Shown here one piece after another: positions 1-7,346 of a stretch of 35,329 bases of DNA. The position numbers and the translations under genes were made by a program. Numbering within the stretch: the first letter of the stretch is position 1; every line of letters starts with the position of its first letter. This DNA comes from JAHDVS01 sp964370985 (GTDB lineage Bacteria; Actinomycetota; Thermoleophilia; Gaiellales; Gaiellaceae), in contig CAYJLE010000034.1 of the NCBI GenBank assembly GCA_964370985.1, forward strand, positions 1-35,329, written 5' to 3'. Under the pieces are notes generated by a model. It saw only the letters and a list, made by a program, of their open reading frames with translations. It was not told where the DNA came from and made no database searches.

Positions 1-1
1 C

Positions 2-817
2 CTCTCCGGCTGGAGCGACCTCGTCGACCGGATCCGCCGCCGCACCGGCGAGGTGGAGATCGCGGTGGTCGGGAAGTACATCCAGCTTCAGGACGCGTAC
101 CTGTCCGTTGCCGAGGCGTTGAAGCACTCCGGGATCCACCATGGCACGAACGTCCGCTTGCACTGGGTCGACGCGGAGGGGCCGGACGCGGGTGAGGCCG
201 AGCGGGAGCTCTCGGACGCCGACGGGATCCTCGTTCCCGGCGGCTTCGGCGGCCGCGGCATCGAGGGCAAGATCCTGGCGGCGCGGGTCGCGAGGGAGCG
301 GGGGATCCCGTACCTGGGGGTCTGCCTCGGGATGCAGGTCGCGGCGATCGAGTTCGCGCGCAACGTGTGCGGGCTGGAGGGGGCGAACTCGAGCGAGTTC
401 GATCCGGAGACGCCTTACCCGGTGATCGACCTGCTGCCCGAGCAGAAGGAGGTCGAGGACCTCGGCGCCACGATGCGCCTCGGGGCGCAGCCCGTCGACC
501 TCGCGGAGGGCACGAAGGCGCGGGCCGCCTACGGCGAGGCCGTGGTCTACGAGCGCCACCGTCACCGCTACGAGGTGAACAACCACTATCGCCCGCGGCT
601 CGTCGAGGCGGGACTCGTCGTCGCGGGCACGTTCCAGGAGGGGCGGCTGGTCGAGGTGATCGAGCTTCCGGACCACCCGTGGTTCGTGGCGAGCCAGTTC
701 CACCCGGAGTTCAAGTCGCGCCCGACGCGTCCGGCGCCGCTGTTCCGCGACTTCGTCGGCGCCGCGCTCGAACGGGCGCGCGCCCGCGGCCGCGCGCCCG
801 CGGCGGCCGCCCTGTAG
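2..817 (+). CDS. pyrG: CTP synthase, C-terminal part (5' end outside window)
   Basis: CTP synthase makes CTP from UTP, ATP and glutamine-derived ammonia in the last step of de novo pyrimidine synthesis. The frame is open from base 2, so the GTG at 53 is internal: the upstream codons read SGWSDLVDRI, as in the linker between the synthase and glutaminase domains. What remains is the class I glutamine amidotransferase domain. Its oxyanion strand is PGGFGGRG, the cysteine nucleophile lies in YLGVCLGMQ, and the His-Glu pair lies in QFHPEFKSRP. The RHRHRYEVNN segment is also typical of PyrG. The amidoligase domain is missing only because the window starts here. The stop codon lies inside a palindrome (813-835) that also overlaps the -10 element of the next gene. 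Identification is very secure. Confidence 0.97.
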   Translation, partial: LSGWSDLVDRIRRRTGEVEIAVVGKYIQLQDAYLSVAEALKHSGIHHGTNVRLHWVDAEGPDAGEAERELSDADGILVPGGFGGRGIEGKILAARVARERGIPYLGVCLGMQVAAIEFARNVCGLEGANSSEFDPETPYPVIDLLPEQKEVEDLGATMRLGAQPVDLAEGTKARAAYGEAVVYERHRHRYEVNNHYRPRLVEAGLVVAGTFQEGRLVEVIELPDHPWFVASQFHPEFKSRPTRPAPLFRDFVGAALERARARGRAPAAAAL

Positions 818-835
818 GGCTCCGCGCGCCCTACA
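813..835. terminator. 8-bp perfect palindrome over the pyrG stop codon
   Basis: TGTAGGGC (813-820) and GCCCTACA (828-835) are perfectly complementary around a 7-base loop. The left arm contains the pyrG stop codon. The right arm overlaps the TACAAT -10 hexamer of the next gene. No T-tract follows, so it is either a weak terminator or an operator-like site. Which of the two is not decided by the sequence. Confidence 0.5.
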
Positions 836-837
836 AT
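832..837 (+). promoter_or_regulatory. -10 element TACAAT of the M20 peptidase gene
   Basis: TACAAT (5 of 6 matches to TATAAT) ends 8 bases before the GTG start at 846. Transcription would begin at or within a base or two of the start codon, and no Shine-Dalgarno sequence is present. No -35 hexamer is recognisable. Confidence 0.6.
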
Positions 838-845
838 CCGACGTC

Positions 846-1991
846 GTGGCGTCCGCTTTCGTGTCCCCCGCCCTCGCGCTGCTCATGGAGCTCGCGGCGA
901 TCCCGAGCCCGCCGGGGCACGAGTCCGCGGTCGCCCGGCGGGTCGCGGGCGAGCTCGATCGGCTCGGCCTCGCAGTCGAGGTCGACGACTCGGGCGCCCG
1001 GATCGGCTCCGATACGGGGAACCTGCTCGCACGTGTCGAGCCGACCGCCGCGGGCGGGACGCCGATCCTCCTCTGCTCCCACCTCGACACGGTGCCGCCG
1101 CTCGGGCCGATCGAGCCGATCGTCGAGGACGGGTACGTCCGCAACGCGGCCGGGACGATCCTCGGCGCCGACAACAAGGCGGCTGTCGCCGTGATGATCG
1201 AGGCGGTCAGGCGCGTCCTGGCCGAGCGCAGGCCGCACGCGGGGATCGAGCTCCTCTTCACGACGCGCGAGGAGACCGGCTGCCAGGGCGCGGCCGCGTT
1301 CGACACCGGGCTCCTGCGCGCCCGCGCCGGCTTCGTCTACGACCATGCCGCCCCGATCGGGGATGTCGTCGTCGCTGCCCCGCACCAGCGGCGGATCGAC
1401 GTCACGGTGCACGGGCGGGCGGCGCACGCGGGCATCAACCCGGAGGACGGCCGCTCCGCCATCCAGGCGGCCGCGAGGGCTGTCGCCGACCTGCGCCTCG
1501 GCAGGCTCGACGATGAGACGACCCTGACCGTCGGCACGATCGTCGGAGGCACGCAGCGAAACGTCGTCCCCGAGCTCTGCCGCCTCGAGGTGGACGCCCG
1601 CTCCCGCGACGAGCGCAAGCTGGTCGCACTCGTCGAGGAGGTGCTCGAGGCGTTCGCCTACGCGGCCTCCCTGACCGACTGCCGGGTCGAGACGTTCGTC
1701 GACGACCTCTACCTCGGCTACCGCCTCCGGGACGGCGACCCGGCGCTGCGTCTGGCACGGGCTGGGCTCGAGCGGGCCGGCTTCGCGCCGCGCGGGGTCG
1801 AGGTCGGCGGTGGGGCCGACGCGAACATCTTCAACGCCGGGGGCCTCCCGTGCGTCGTCCTCGCCAACGGGATGGAGGACATCCACAGCCCCGGGGAACG
1901 GATCGCCGTCGTCGACCTCGACGCGATGGTCGAGGTGACGCTCGCGATCGTCGAGGAGGCTGCGTCGGCGGAGCCCGGCGATGGCGCTTAG
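846..1991 (+). CDS. M20-family metallopeptidase (PepT-like)
   Basis: This is a predicted cytoplasmic zinc aminopeptidase of the M20 family, closest in style to tripeptidase T-like proteins (381 residues, normal length). Metal-site motifs appear in order: HLDTVPP with the first His-Asp, GADNKAAVAV with the bridging Asp, TTREETGCQG with the catalytic Glu pair, and IHSPGERI near the C-terminus. The central lid domain starts near RRIDVTVHGRAAHAG. The GTG at 846 is preferred because it follows a -10 element directly and gives the usual N-terminal length. It overlaps the next gene by 11 bases, so the two are probably co-transcribed. The exact peptide substrate cannot be told from sequence. Confidence 0.9.
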   Translation: MASAFVSPALALLMELAAIPSPPGHESAVARRVAGELDRLGLAVEVDDSGARIGSDTGNLLARVEPTAAGGTPILLCSHLDTVPPLGPIEPIVEDGYVRNAAGTILGADNKAAVAVMIEAVRRVLAERRPHAGIELLFTTREETGCQGAAAFDTGLLRARAGFVYDHAAPIGDVVVAAPHQRRIDVTVHGRAAHAGINPEDGRSAIQAAARAVADLRLGRLDDETTLTVGTIVGGTQRNVVPELCRLEVDARSRDERKLVALVEEVLEAFAYAASLTDCRVETFVDDLYLGYRLRDGDPALRLARAGLERAGFAPRGVEVGGGADANIFNAGGLPCVVLANGMEDIHSPGERIAVVDLDAMVEVTLAIVEEAASAEPGDGA

Positions 1992-2967
1992 CGTCCGGCG
2001 CGGACGCGTCACGGCGATCACGGAGCGGCATCCCGGCCTCCTGCGGCTCGAAGTCGACGGGCGCCCGTGCGTCGCCTACCCGCGGCTGACCGGCCCCGTC
2101 GCCCTCGACGACGACGTGCTCGTCAACACCCAGGCACGGGAGCTCGGCCTCGGCTCGGGCGGGTTCGACGTGCTCCACGCCAACCTGACGCGCGGACTCG
2201 GGCTGGGGCCCGAGCCGGGCGCGCACGTGGTCAAGCTGCCGTACACGCCGCTCCAGGCCGCGGTCGTCCACGCCGAGGAGACCGGCGGCTCCGCGGCGGG
2301 GCTGCGGGGCATGCCCGTCGTCTGCTGCACGCTCCACAGCCAGATCGCGCCCGTGTGCGCCGGCCTCGGGCCAGGCGTCCGCACCGCGTACGTGCAGCTT
2401 CCCGGCGGCGCGCTGCCCCTGCCGCTCTCGGACACGCTGCGCGCGCTGCGGCGGGAAGGGCTGATCGAGACGTCCGTCGCGGTCGGGGCGTGCCTCGACG
2501 GGGACGTCGCGTGCGTGTCCGCGGCGTCCGCGCTCGCGTGGGCGGCCGGGGCGGGGTTCGAAGCAGTGGTGTGCGCGATCGGGCCCGGGATCGTCGGCAC
2601 GGGGAGCTTCCTCGGTCACGGCGGCGTCGCGGCCGCGGCGGCCGCGAACGCGGCCGGGGCGCTCGGGGGCACAGCGATCCTGGCCGCCCGCGTGTCGCAG
2701 GCGGACGCGCGCGAGCGCCACCGTGGCCTCTCTCACCACACCCGGGCGGCGCTCGCGCTGTCCCTCGCCGCTGTCATGCTTGCGTGGCCGCGCGGCCTCG
2801 AGCCGCCGGGCGGGGAGATCGAGGTGGAGGAGGTGGACGTGGACGGCTGGCGGGAACGGTGCACGGGGCTACCGCTCGAGACGATGGGCAGGGGCCCGGG
2901 CGACGACCCCTGGTTCTTCGCCGCCGCGTTCGCCGCGGGCCGCCTCGCCAGGGAGCGGGTCGTCTGA
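1981..2967 (+). CDS. DUF3866 family protein
   Basis: A 328-residue protein that I recognise as the DUF3866 family, conserved in actinobacteria and some Firmicutes and of unknown function. It starts with a small beta-rich segment (residues 1-50, VRRGRVTAITERHPGLLRLE) followed by an alpha/beta core rich in glycine and alanine (for example GPGIVGTGSFLGHGGVAAAA). I see no signal peptide or convincing membrane helix. The ATG overlaps the end of the peptidase gene by 11 bases, and its own stop overlaps the predicted start of the NUDIX gene. The three genes form one translationally coupled unit next to pyrG. No function is assigned. Confidence 0.85.
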   Translation: MALSVRRGRVTAITERHPGLLRLEVDGRPCVAYPRLTGPVALDDDVLVNTQARELGLGSGGFDVLHANLTRGLGLGPEPGAHVVKLPYTPLQAAVVHAEETGGSAAGLRGMPVVCCTLHSQIAPVCAGLGPGVRTAYVQLPGGALPLPLSDTLRALRREGLIETSVAVGACLDGDVACVSAASALAWAAGAGFEAVVCAIGPGIVGTGSFLGHGGVAAAAAANAAGALGGTAILAARVSQADARERHRGLSHHTRAALALSLAAVMLAWPRGLEPPGGEIEVEEVDVDGWRERCTGLPLETMGRGPGDDPWFFAAAFAAGRLARERVV

Positions 2968-3464
2968 GGCTCGAGCGCTCGGAGCCCGCCTACGGCGGCC
3001 GCTGGCTGTCCGTCGCGGTCGAGACCTGGAGCGGGCGCGAGCGCGAGATCGTGTTGCGCCCGGACGTCGTCGCGATCGTCGCCTTCGACACGGACGGCCT
3101 GCTGACGCTCGTCAGGCAGTTCCGACCGCCGGCCCAGCGCGAGCTGCTCGAGCTACCCGCGGGCCGGATCGAGGAGGGCGAGGACCCGCTCGAGACCGCG
3201 CGGCGCGAGCTTGCAGAGGAGACCGGCCTGCGGGGCGGCAGCTGGCGCTACCTCCGTGCCTTCTGGACGACGCCCGGGTTCTGCCGCGAGCGGGTGCACC
3301 TCTACGTGGCCGAGGGCCTCGAGCGGGGCGAGCCCGACCCCGACGAGGGCGAGGAGATCGAGATCGTCCGCTGGCCCGCCGACGAGATCGCGCAGCACCT
3401 CGGAGAGCTCGCCGACGGGAAGACGCTCGTGGGCGTGCTCATGTACCTGCGGGACAGCGCGTGA
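2964..3464 (+). CDS. NUDIX hydrolase, ADP-ribose pyrophosphatase-like
   Basis: Predicted cytoplasmic hydrolase of ADP-ribose or a related nucleoside diphosphate (166 residues). The full NUDIX box is present: G, five residues, E, seven residues, REL-A-EE-T-GL, within LPAGRIEEGEDPLETARREL. The proline-rich QFRPPAQRELLELPAG lead-in is typical of ADP-ribose pyrophosphatases. No ATG, GTG or TTG lies at the expected N-terminus. The best start is the CTG at 2964, which overlaps the DUF3866 stop (CTGA) and has AGGGAG eight bases upstream. It gives an N-terminus (LRLERSEPAYGGRWLSV) that matches the family. The only upstream alternative, GTG at 2859, would add 35 residues of no family character. A NUDIX gene beside pyrG is a known actinobacterial arrangement. 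Confidence 0.85.
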   Translation: MRLERSEPAYGGRWLSVAVETWSGREREIVLRPDVVAIVAFDTDGLLTLVRQFRPPAQRELLELPAGRIEEGEDPLETARRELAEETGLRGGSWRYLRAFWTTPGFCRERVHLYVAEGLERGEPDPDEGEEIEIVRWPADEIAQHLGELADGKTLVGVLMYLRDSA

Positions 3465-3502
3465 GGCGCCCGGTGGGCCGCCGCGTCGGAGCCCCCGGAG
3501 GC

Positions 3503-3508
3503 TAGGCT
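3503..3508 (+). promoter_or_regulatory. -10 element TAGGCT of ald
   Basis: TAGGCT ends 9 bases before the ATG at 3518. The nearby GGAGG (3497-3501) is 16 bases from the ATG, too far to act as a Shine-Dalgarno sequence. The transcript is therefore probably leaderless or has a leader of only a few bases. Confidence 0.5.
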
Positions 3509-3517
3509 TCCCGCGCC

Positions 3518-4642
3518 ATGAGAGTCGGAGTCGTCACCGAGCTGAAGGCGGACGAGCACCGGGTCGCGCTGACCCCCGCCGGCACCCGCGAGCTCGTCGA
3601 ACGCGGCCACGACGTCCTGGTCGAGCGGGGCGCGGGGGAGGGCAGCGCGTTTTCCGACACGGCCTACGCGGCAGCCGGTGCCACCCTCGCGGGCGGCAAG
3701 GACGTGTGGGCGGCCGCGGAGCTGCTCCTGAAGGTCAAGGAGCCGCTCCCGGAGGAGTACGGGTGGCTGCGCGACGACCTCTGCCTGTTCACGTACCTGC
3801 ACCTCGCCGCGGACGAGCGGCTGACGCGCGCGCTCGTCGACTCCGGCGCGACGTGCATCGCCTACGAGACCGTCCAGACCCCCGACGGGCGCTTGCCGCT
3901 GCTCGCGCCGATGAGCGAGGTCGCCGGCCGGCTCGCGACGCAGATGGGAGCGTGGGCGCTCGAGAAGGCCCAGGGCGGCAAGGGGATCCTGCTCGGCGGC
4001 GTGCCGGGGGTGCCCCCCGCGCGCGTGCTCGTCCTCGGCGGCGGGATCGTCGGATTCAACGCGGCGCTGATCGCCGTCGGCATGCAGGCGGACGTCTGGG
4101 TGCTCGAGCGGTCGGTCGAGCGGATGCGCGAGCTCGAGGTCGCGCTCGGCGGCCGGATCACGCTCGCGATGTCGAGCCGCCTCCAGATCGAGGAGCTCCT
4201 GCCCGATGCCGACCTCGTGGTCGGCGCGGTCCTGATCCCCGGCGCCCGTGCGCCGAAGCTCGTCACGGGCGACATGCTCGGGCTGATGAAGGCCGGCTCG
4301 GTCCTCGTGGACGTCGCGATCGACCAGGGCGGCTGCTTCGAGACGTCCCGGCCGACGACGCACTCGAGCCCCACGTTCGAGCTCGACGGGATCGTCCACT
4401 ACTGCGTCGCCAACATGCCCGGCGCGGTTCCGATCACGTCCACGAAGGCGCTCACCAACGTGACGCTTCCGTACATCGAGCGGCTCGCCGACCTCGGTGT
4501 GCGCGAGGCGGTCTCGAGGTCGGAGGCGCTGGCGCTCGGCGTCAACGTCGTCGCCGGAAGCGTCACCTACGAGGCGGTCGCCCACGCGCACGGGCTTCCG
4601 CACGTTCCGCTCGCGCAGGCCCTGCCGCTGGCGGCGGCATAG
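3518..4642 (+). CDS. ald: Alanine dehydrogenase
   Basis: NAD-dependent alanine dehydrogenase interconverts L-alanine with pyruvate and ammonia. The protein has the normal 374 residues. Visible hallmarks are the N-terminal MRVGVVTELKADEHRVALTP, the substrate lysine region LLLKVKEPLPEEY, the FTYLHLAAD segment with the catalytic His, the NAD-binding VLVLGGGIVGFNAA Rossmann turn, and the DVAIDQGGCFE motif with the catalytic Asp. The C-terminal TKALTNVTLPYI is also characteristic. It stands alone between the DUF3866-NUDIX unit and a small gene on the other strand, with its own -10 element just upstream. Confidence 0.96.
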   Translation: MRVGVVTELKADEHRVALTPAGTRELVERGHDVLVERGAGEGSAFSDTAYAAAGATLAGGKDVWAAAELLLKVKEPLPEEYGWLRDDLCLFTYLHLAADERLTRALVDSGATCIAYETVQTPDGRLPLLAPMSEVAGRLATQMGAWALEKAQGGKGILLGGVPGVPPARVLVLGGGIVGFNAALIAVGMQADVWVLERSVERMRELEVALGGRITLAMSSRLQIEELLPDADLVVGAVLIPGARAPKLVTGDMLGLMKAGSVLVDVAIDQGGCFETSRPTTHSSPTFELDGIVHYCVANMPGAVPITSTKALTNVTLPYIERLADLGVREAVSRSEALALGVNVVAGSVTYEAVAHAHGLPHVPLAQALPLAAA

Positions 4643-4654
4643 CCGGCGTGGCCG

Positions 4655-4813
4655 CTACGAGCCGCCAGCAGGCGCAGACGGTGCGTCCTCGGACGGCTTG
4701 CGATCGGCGCGGCTCGGGAACAGCTTGATCACCGCGTACGTGACACCCGCGGCGAGCGCGACGACGGCGATGATCCAGCCGGCGAGCTCGAGGAAGCCGA
4801 TGAACGTCGACAT
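4655..4813 (-). CDS. Small single-pass membrane protein, 52 residues
   Basis: A short protein with one strongly hydrophobic helix (about residues 10-32, AGWIIAVVALAAGVTYAVIK) followed by a short polar tail rich in Ser, Pro and Asp. I do not recognise a family. The frame continues nine codons further upstream to another ATG at 4840. I chose the inner ATG (4813) because a TATTCT -10 hexamer ends nine bases before it, and because the longer form would start inside the divergent deoB gene. It faces deoB with only 20 bases between the two start codons. Its function is unknown. Confidence 0.65.
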   Translation of the reverse strand: MSTFIGFLELAGWIIAVVALAAGVTYAVIKLFPSRADRKPSEDAPSAPAGGS

Positions 4814-4821
4814 GCGCTTCC

Positions 4822-4828
4822 TAGAATA
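4822..4828. promoter_or_regulatory. Overlapping divergent -10 elements (TAGAATA)
   Basis: On the plus strand TAGAAT (4822-4827) ends 6 bases before the deoB ATG. On the minus strand TATTCT (4828-4823) ends 9 bases before the ATG of the small membrane protein. The two hexamers share five base pairs, so transcription in the two directions should be mutually exclusive at any moment. Confidence 0.6.
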
Positions 4829-4833
4829 GCTCG

Positions 4834-6000
4834 ATGGCACGCGCGTGCATCATCGTGCTCGATGGCGTCGGTGCCGGCGCGCTCCCCGACGCGGCCGACT
4901 ACGGCGACGAAGGTTCCGACACGCTGGGCAACGTCGCCCGGGTCGTGGGCGGGCTCGACCTGCCGAACCTGGAGGCGCTCGGGCTCGGCAACGTCGCTGC
5001 GCTCGAGGGCTGCCCACCGCAGCCGGGCGCTCCTGCCGTGGCCGGGCGACTGCTCGCGCGGTCGAAGGGCAAGGACACGGTCAGCGGGCACTGGGAGCTC
5101 GCAGGGATCGTGTCGGCGCAGGCGCCGCCCACCTACCCGCACGGGTTCCCGTTCGGGATCATCGAGGAGTTCGCCCACCGGTCCGGGCGGGGCGTGCTCG
5201 GCAACGTGGCCGCGTCCGGCACGGAGATCATCCAGGAGCTCGGCGAGGAGCATCAGGCGTCCGGCAAGTGGATCGTGTACACGTCCGCCGACTCGGTCTT
5301 CCAGATCGCGGCACACGAAGAGACGATCCCGGTGGACGAGCTGCACGCGGCCTGCGAGATCGCTCGCGAGGTTCTGAAGGGCAAGGACGCCGTCTCCCGC
5401 GTGATCGCCCGGCCGTTCTCGGGCGAGCCGGGCAACTACGTGCGCACCGACGGCCGCAGGGACTGGGCGCTGCAGCCGCGCCAGCCGAACTACCTCACGC
5501 TCGTGCGGGAGGCCGGTGCGGCCGTCCACGCCGTCGGCAAGGTCGCCGACGTGTTCGCGGGCTGCGACATCGACGAGTCCCACCCGACGAAATCGAACGC
5601 GGAGGGGATCGCGACCACCGTCCAGCTGCTCGAGAGCGTCGAGCACGGCCTCGTGTTCACGAACCTGATCGAGACCGACATGCTCTGGGGGCACCGCAAC
5701 GACCCGGTCAACTTCCATCGCTGCCTGCAGGACTTCGACTGGCGGCTCCCCGATCTGCTCGCGACGCTGCGCGAGCAGGATCTCCTGATCGTGACGTCCG
5801 ATCACGGCTGCGACCCGACCACCCCCTCGACCGACCACTCTCGCGAGCACGCGCTCCTGCTCGCCTACGCCGCCGGGCACAACGCGGCGGGACGGACGTA
5901 CGAGGGGGAGCTCGCGGACGTCGGCGCGACCGTGAACCGGTGGCTCGGCGGTAAGTCGCCGTCCCGCCGCCTGGCCGGCCAGCCCTTCCTCGAGCGCTGA
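4834..6000 (+). CDS. deoB: Phosphopentomutase
   Basis: DeoB interconverts ribose-1-phosphate and ribose-5-phosphate (and the deoxy forms), linking nucleoside breakdown to central carbon metabolism. The protein has 388 residues, as expected, and belongs to the alkaline phosphatase superfamily. Metal-binding motifs are visible at the N-terminus (IVLDGVGAGALPDA, then GDEGSDTLGN with the phospho-accepting Thr) and at the C-terminus (TSDHGCDPTTPSTDHSREH). KGKDTVSGHWELAG is also diagnostic. The next gene is a pyrimidine-nucleoside phosphorylase starting 17 bases after the stop. The pair forms a nucleoside salvage operon. Confidence 0.96.
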   Translation: MARACIIVLDGVGAGALPDAADYGDEGSDTLGNVARVVGGLDLPNLEALGLGNVAALEGCPPQPGAPAVAGRLLARSKGKDTVSGHWELAGIVSAQAPPTYPHGFPFGIIEEFAHRSGRGVLGNVAASGTEIIQELGEEHQASGKWIVYTSADSVFQIAAHEETIPVDELHAACEIAREVLKGKDAVSRVIARPFSGEPGNYVRTDGRRDWALQPRQPNYLTLVREAGAAVHAVGKVADVFAGCDIDESHPTKSNAEGIATTVQLLESVEHGLVFTNLIETDMLWGHRNDPVNFHRCLQDFDWRLPDLLATLREQDLLIVTSDHGCDPTTPSTDHSREHALLLAYAAGHNAAGRTYEGELADVGATVNRWLGGKSPSRRLAGQPFLER

Positions 6001-6016
6001 GCGTGAGGCGGCCCGG

Positions 6017-7312
6017 GTGCTGCGCCCCGCCGATCTGATCGAGCGCAAGCGCGACGGCGGCGAGCTGACCGGCGCGGAGATCGAGGAGCTGGTACTCGAG
6101 CACGCGCGCGGCGGCGTTCCCGACGAGCAGATGGCCGCCTTCTTGATGGCCGTCTACTTCCGGGGGCTGACACCCCGCGAGACGTTCGCGCTCACTGACG
6201 CGATGGTGCGAAGCGGGGAGACGCTCGACCTGTCCTCGCTTCGCCGTGTCGTCGTCGACAAGCACTCGACGGGCGGGGTCGGCGACAAGGTCACGATCGT
6301 CCTCGGCCCGGTCGTGGCAGCCTGCGGCGTGCCGTTCGCGAAGCTCAGCGGCCGGGGCCTCGGCCACACCGGTGGCACGCTCGACAAGCTCGAGTCGATC
6401 CCGGGCTTTCGCGCGGAGCTCGACCCGGCGGCGTTCGTGCGCCAGGTCGAGCGGGTCGGGCTTGCGGTCGCCGGCCAGAGCGCTGGGCTCGTCCCGGCCG
6501 ACCGGCGCCTGTACGCGCTGCGGGACGTCACCGCCACCGTCGACGAGATCTCGCTGATCGCGGCGAGCATCATGGCGAAGAAGATCGCCGCGGGCGCCGA
6601 CGCGATCCTGCTCGACGTGAAGGTGGGGGAGGGTGCGTTCATGAAGACCGTCGACGACGCCCGGCGGCTCGCAGTCGCGATGCTGGAGCTCGGCCGCCGG
6701 GCGGGTCGCCGCGTCGTCTGCGAGCTGACGAGGATGGACCAGCCGCTCGGCGCCGCGGTCGGCAACGCGCTCGAGGTACGCGAGGCGCTGGCGGCGCTGC
6801 GCGGAGAGGGCCCGGTGGCGCTCCGCGAGCTCGTCCTCTCCTCGGCTGCGCGGCTGCTCGCGCTGTCCGACCTCGGCATCGACGAGGCCGAGGGGCGTCG
6901 CCGCGCCGAGACGGCGATCGCCTCCGGCCAGGCGCTCGCCGCGTACGAGCGCTGGGTCGGGGCCCAGGGCGGCGACCCTCGGGAGAAGGCGTTGCCGTTC
7001 GCGCCCGTCGTCGTGCCCGTGCCGGCGCCCGCTCCGGGTCGGGTGGAGGCGCTTTCGGCCCTGGCGATCGGGCGCGCCGCCGTGCGGCTGGGGGCGGGCC
7101 GGGCCCGGAAGGGTGACCGGGTCGATCCCGCGACCGGGATCGTCTGCCTGCGCCTCCTCGGCGACCCGGTCGAGGGGGGCCAGCCCCTCGCGGAGATCCA
7201 CGCCCGCGACGGACGCGCCGCCGACGCGGCCGCGATCGAGGTCGCCGCCGCCTACCGGATCGGCGGGCACCCGCCCGCCCCCGCGCCGCTCGTCATCGAC
7301 GTTCTCGGCTGA
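6017..7312 (+). CDS. Pyrimidine-nucleoside (thymidine) phosphorylase
   Basis: This enzyme splits thymidine or uridine with phosphate to the base and (deoxy)ribose-1-phosphate, which DeoB encoded just upstream then converts. It has 431 residues, the usual size for the family. The phosphate-binding signature VDKHSTGGVGDKVT, the GRGLGHTGGTLDKLESIPGF motif and the MAKKIAAGADAILLDVKVG segment are all present. The C-terminal domain (about residues 345-431) has the expected RKGDRVDPATGI character. The start is a GTG. Whether it is strictly a thymidine (deoA) or a broader (pdp) enzyme cannot be settled from sequence alone. Confidence 0.94.
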   Translation: MLRPADLIERKRDGGELTGAEIEELVLEHARGGVPDEQMAAFLMAVYFRGLTPRETFALTDAMVRSGETLDLSSLRRVVVDKHSTGGVGDKVTIVLGPVVAACGVPFAKLSGRGLGHTGGTLDKLESIPGFRAELDPAAFVRQVERVGLAVAGQSAGLVPADRRLYALRDVTATVDEISLIAASIMAKKIAAGADAILLDVKVGEGAFMKTVDDARRLAVAMLELGRRAGRRVVCELTRMDQPLGAAVGNALEVREALAALRGEGPVALRELVLSSAARLLALSDLGIDEAEGRRRAETAIASGQALAAYERWVGAQGGDPREKALPFAPVVVPVPAPAPGRVEALSALAIGRAAVRLGAGRARKGDRVDPATGIVCLRLLGDPVEGGQPLAEIHARDGRAADAAAIEVAAAYRIGGHPPAPAPLVIDVLG

Positions 7313-7318
7313 CGGACG

Positions 7319-7334
7319 CCGCGGAGGGCCGCGG
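7319..7334. terminator. CCGCGG hairpin between the phosphorylase gene and mutM
   Basis: Two CCGCGG hexamers (7319-7324 and 7329-7334) can pair around an AGGG loop. The hairpin lies seven bases after the stop of the phosphorylase gene and directly abuts the TACGCT -10 hexamer of mutM. There is no T-tract, so termination is a weak inference. Confidence 0.35.
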
Positions 7335-7340
7335 TACGCT
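7335..7340 (+). promoter_or_regulatory. -10 element TACGCT of mutM
   Basis: TACGCT ends 6 bases before the GTG start at 7347. No Shine-Dalgarno sequence is present. Leaderless expression is likely. Confidence 0.5.
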
Positions 7341-7346
7341 TGCACC

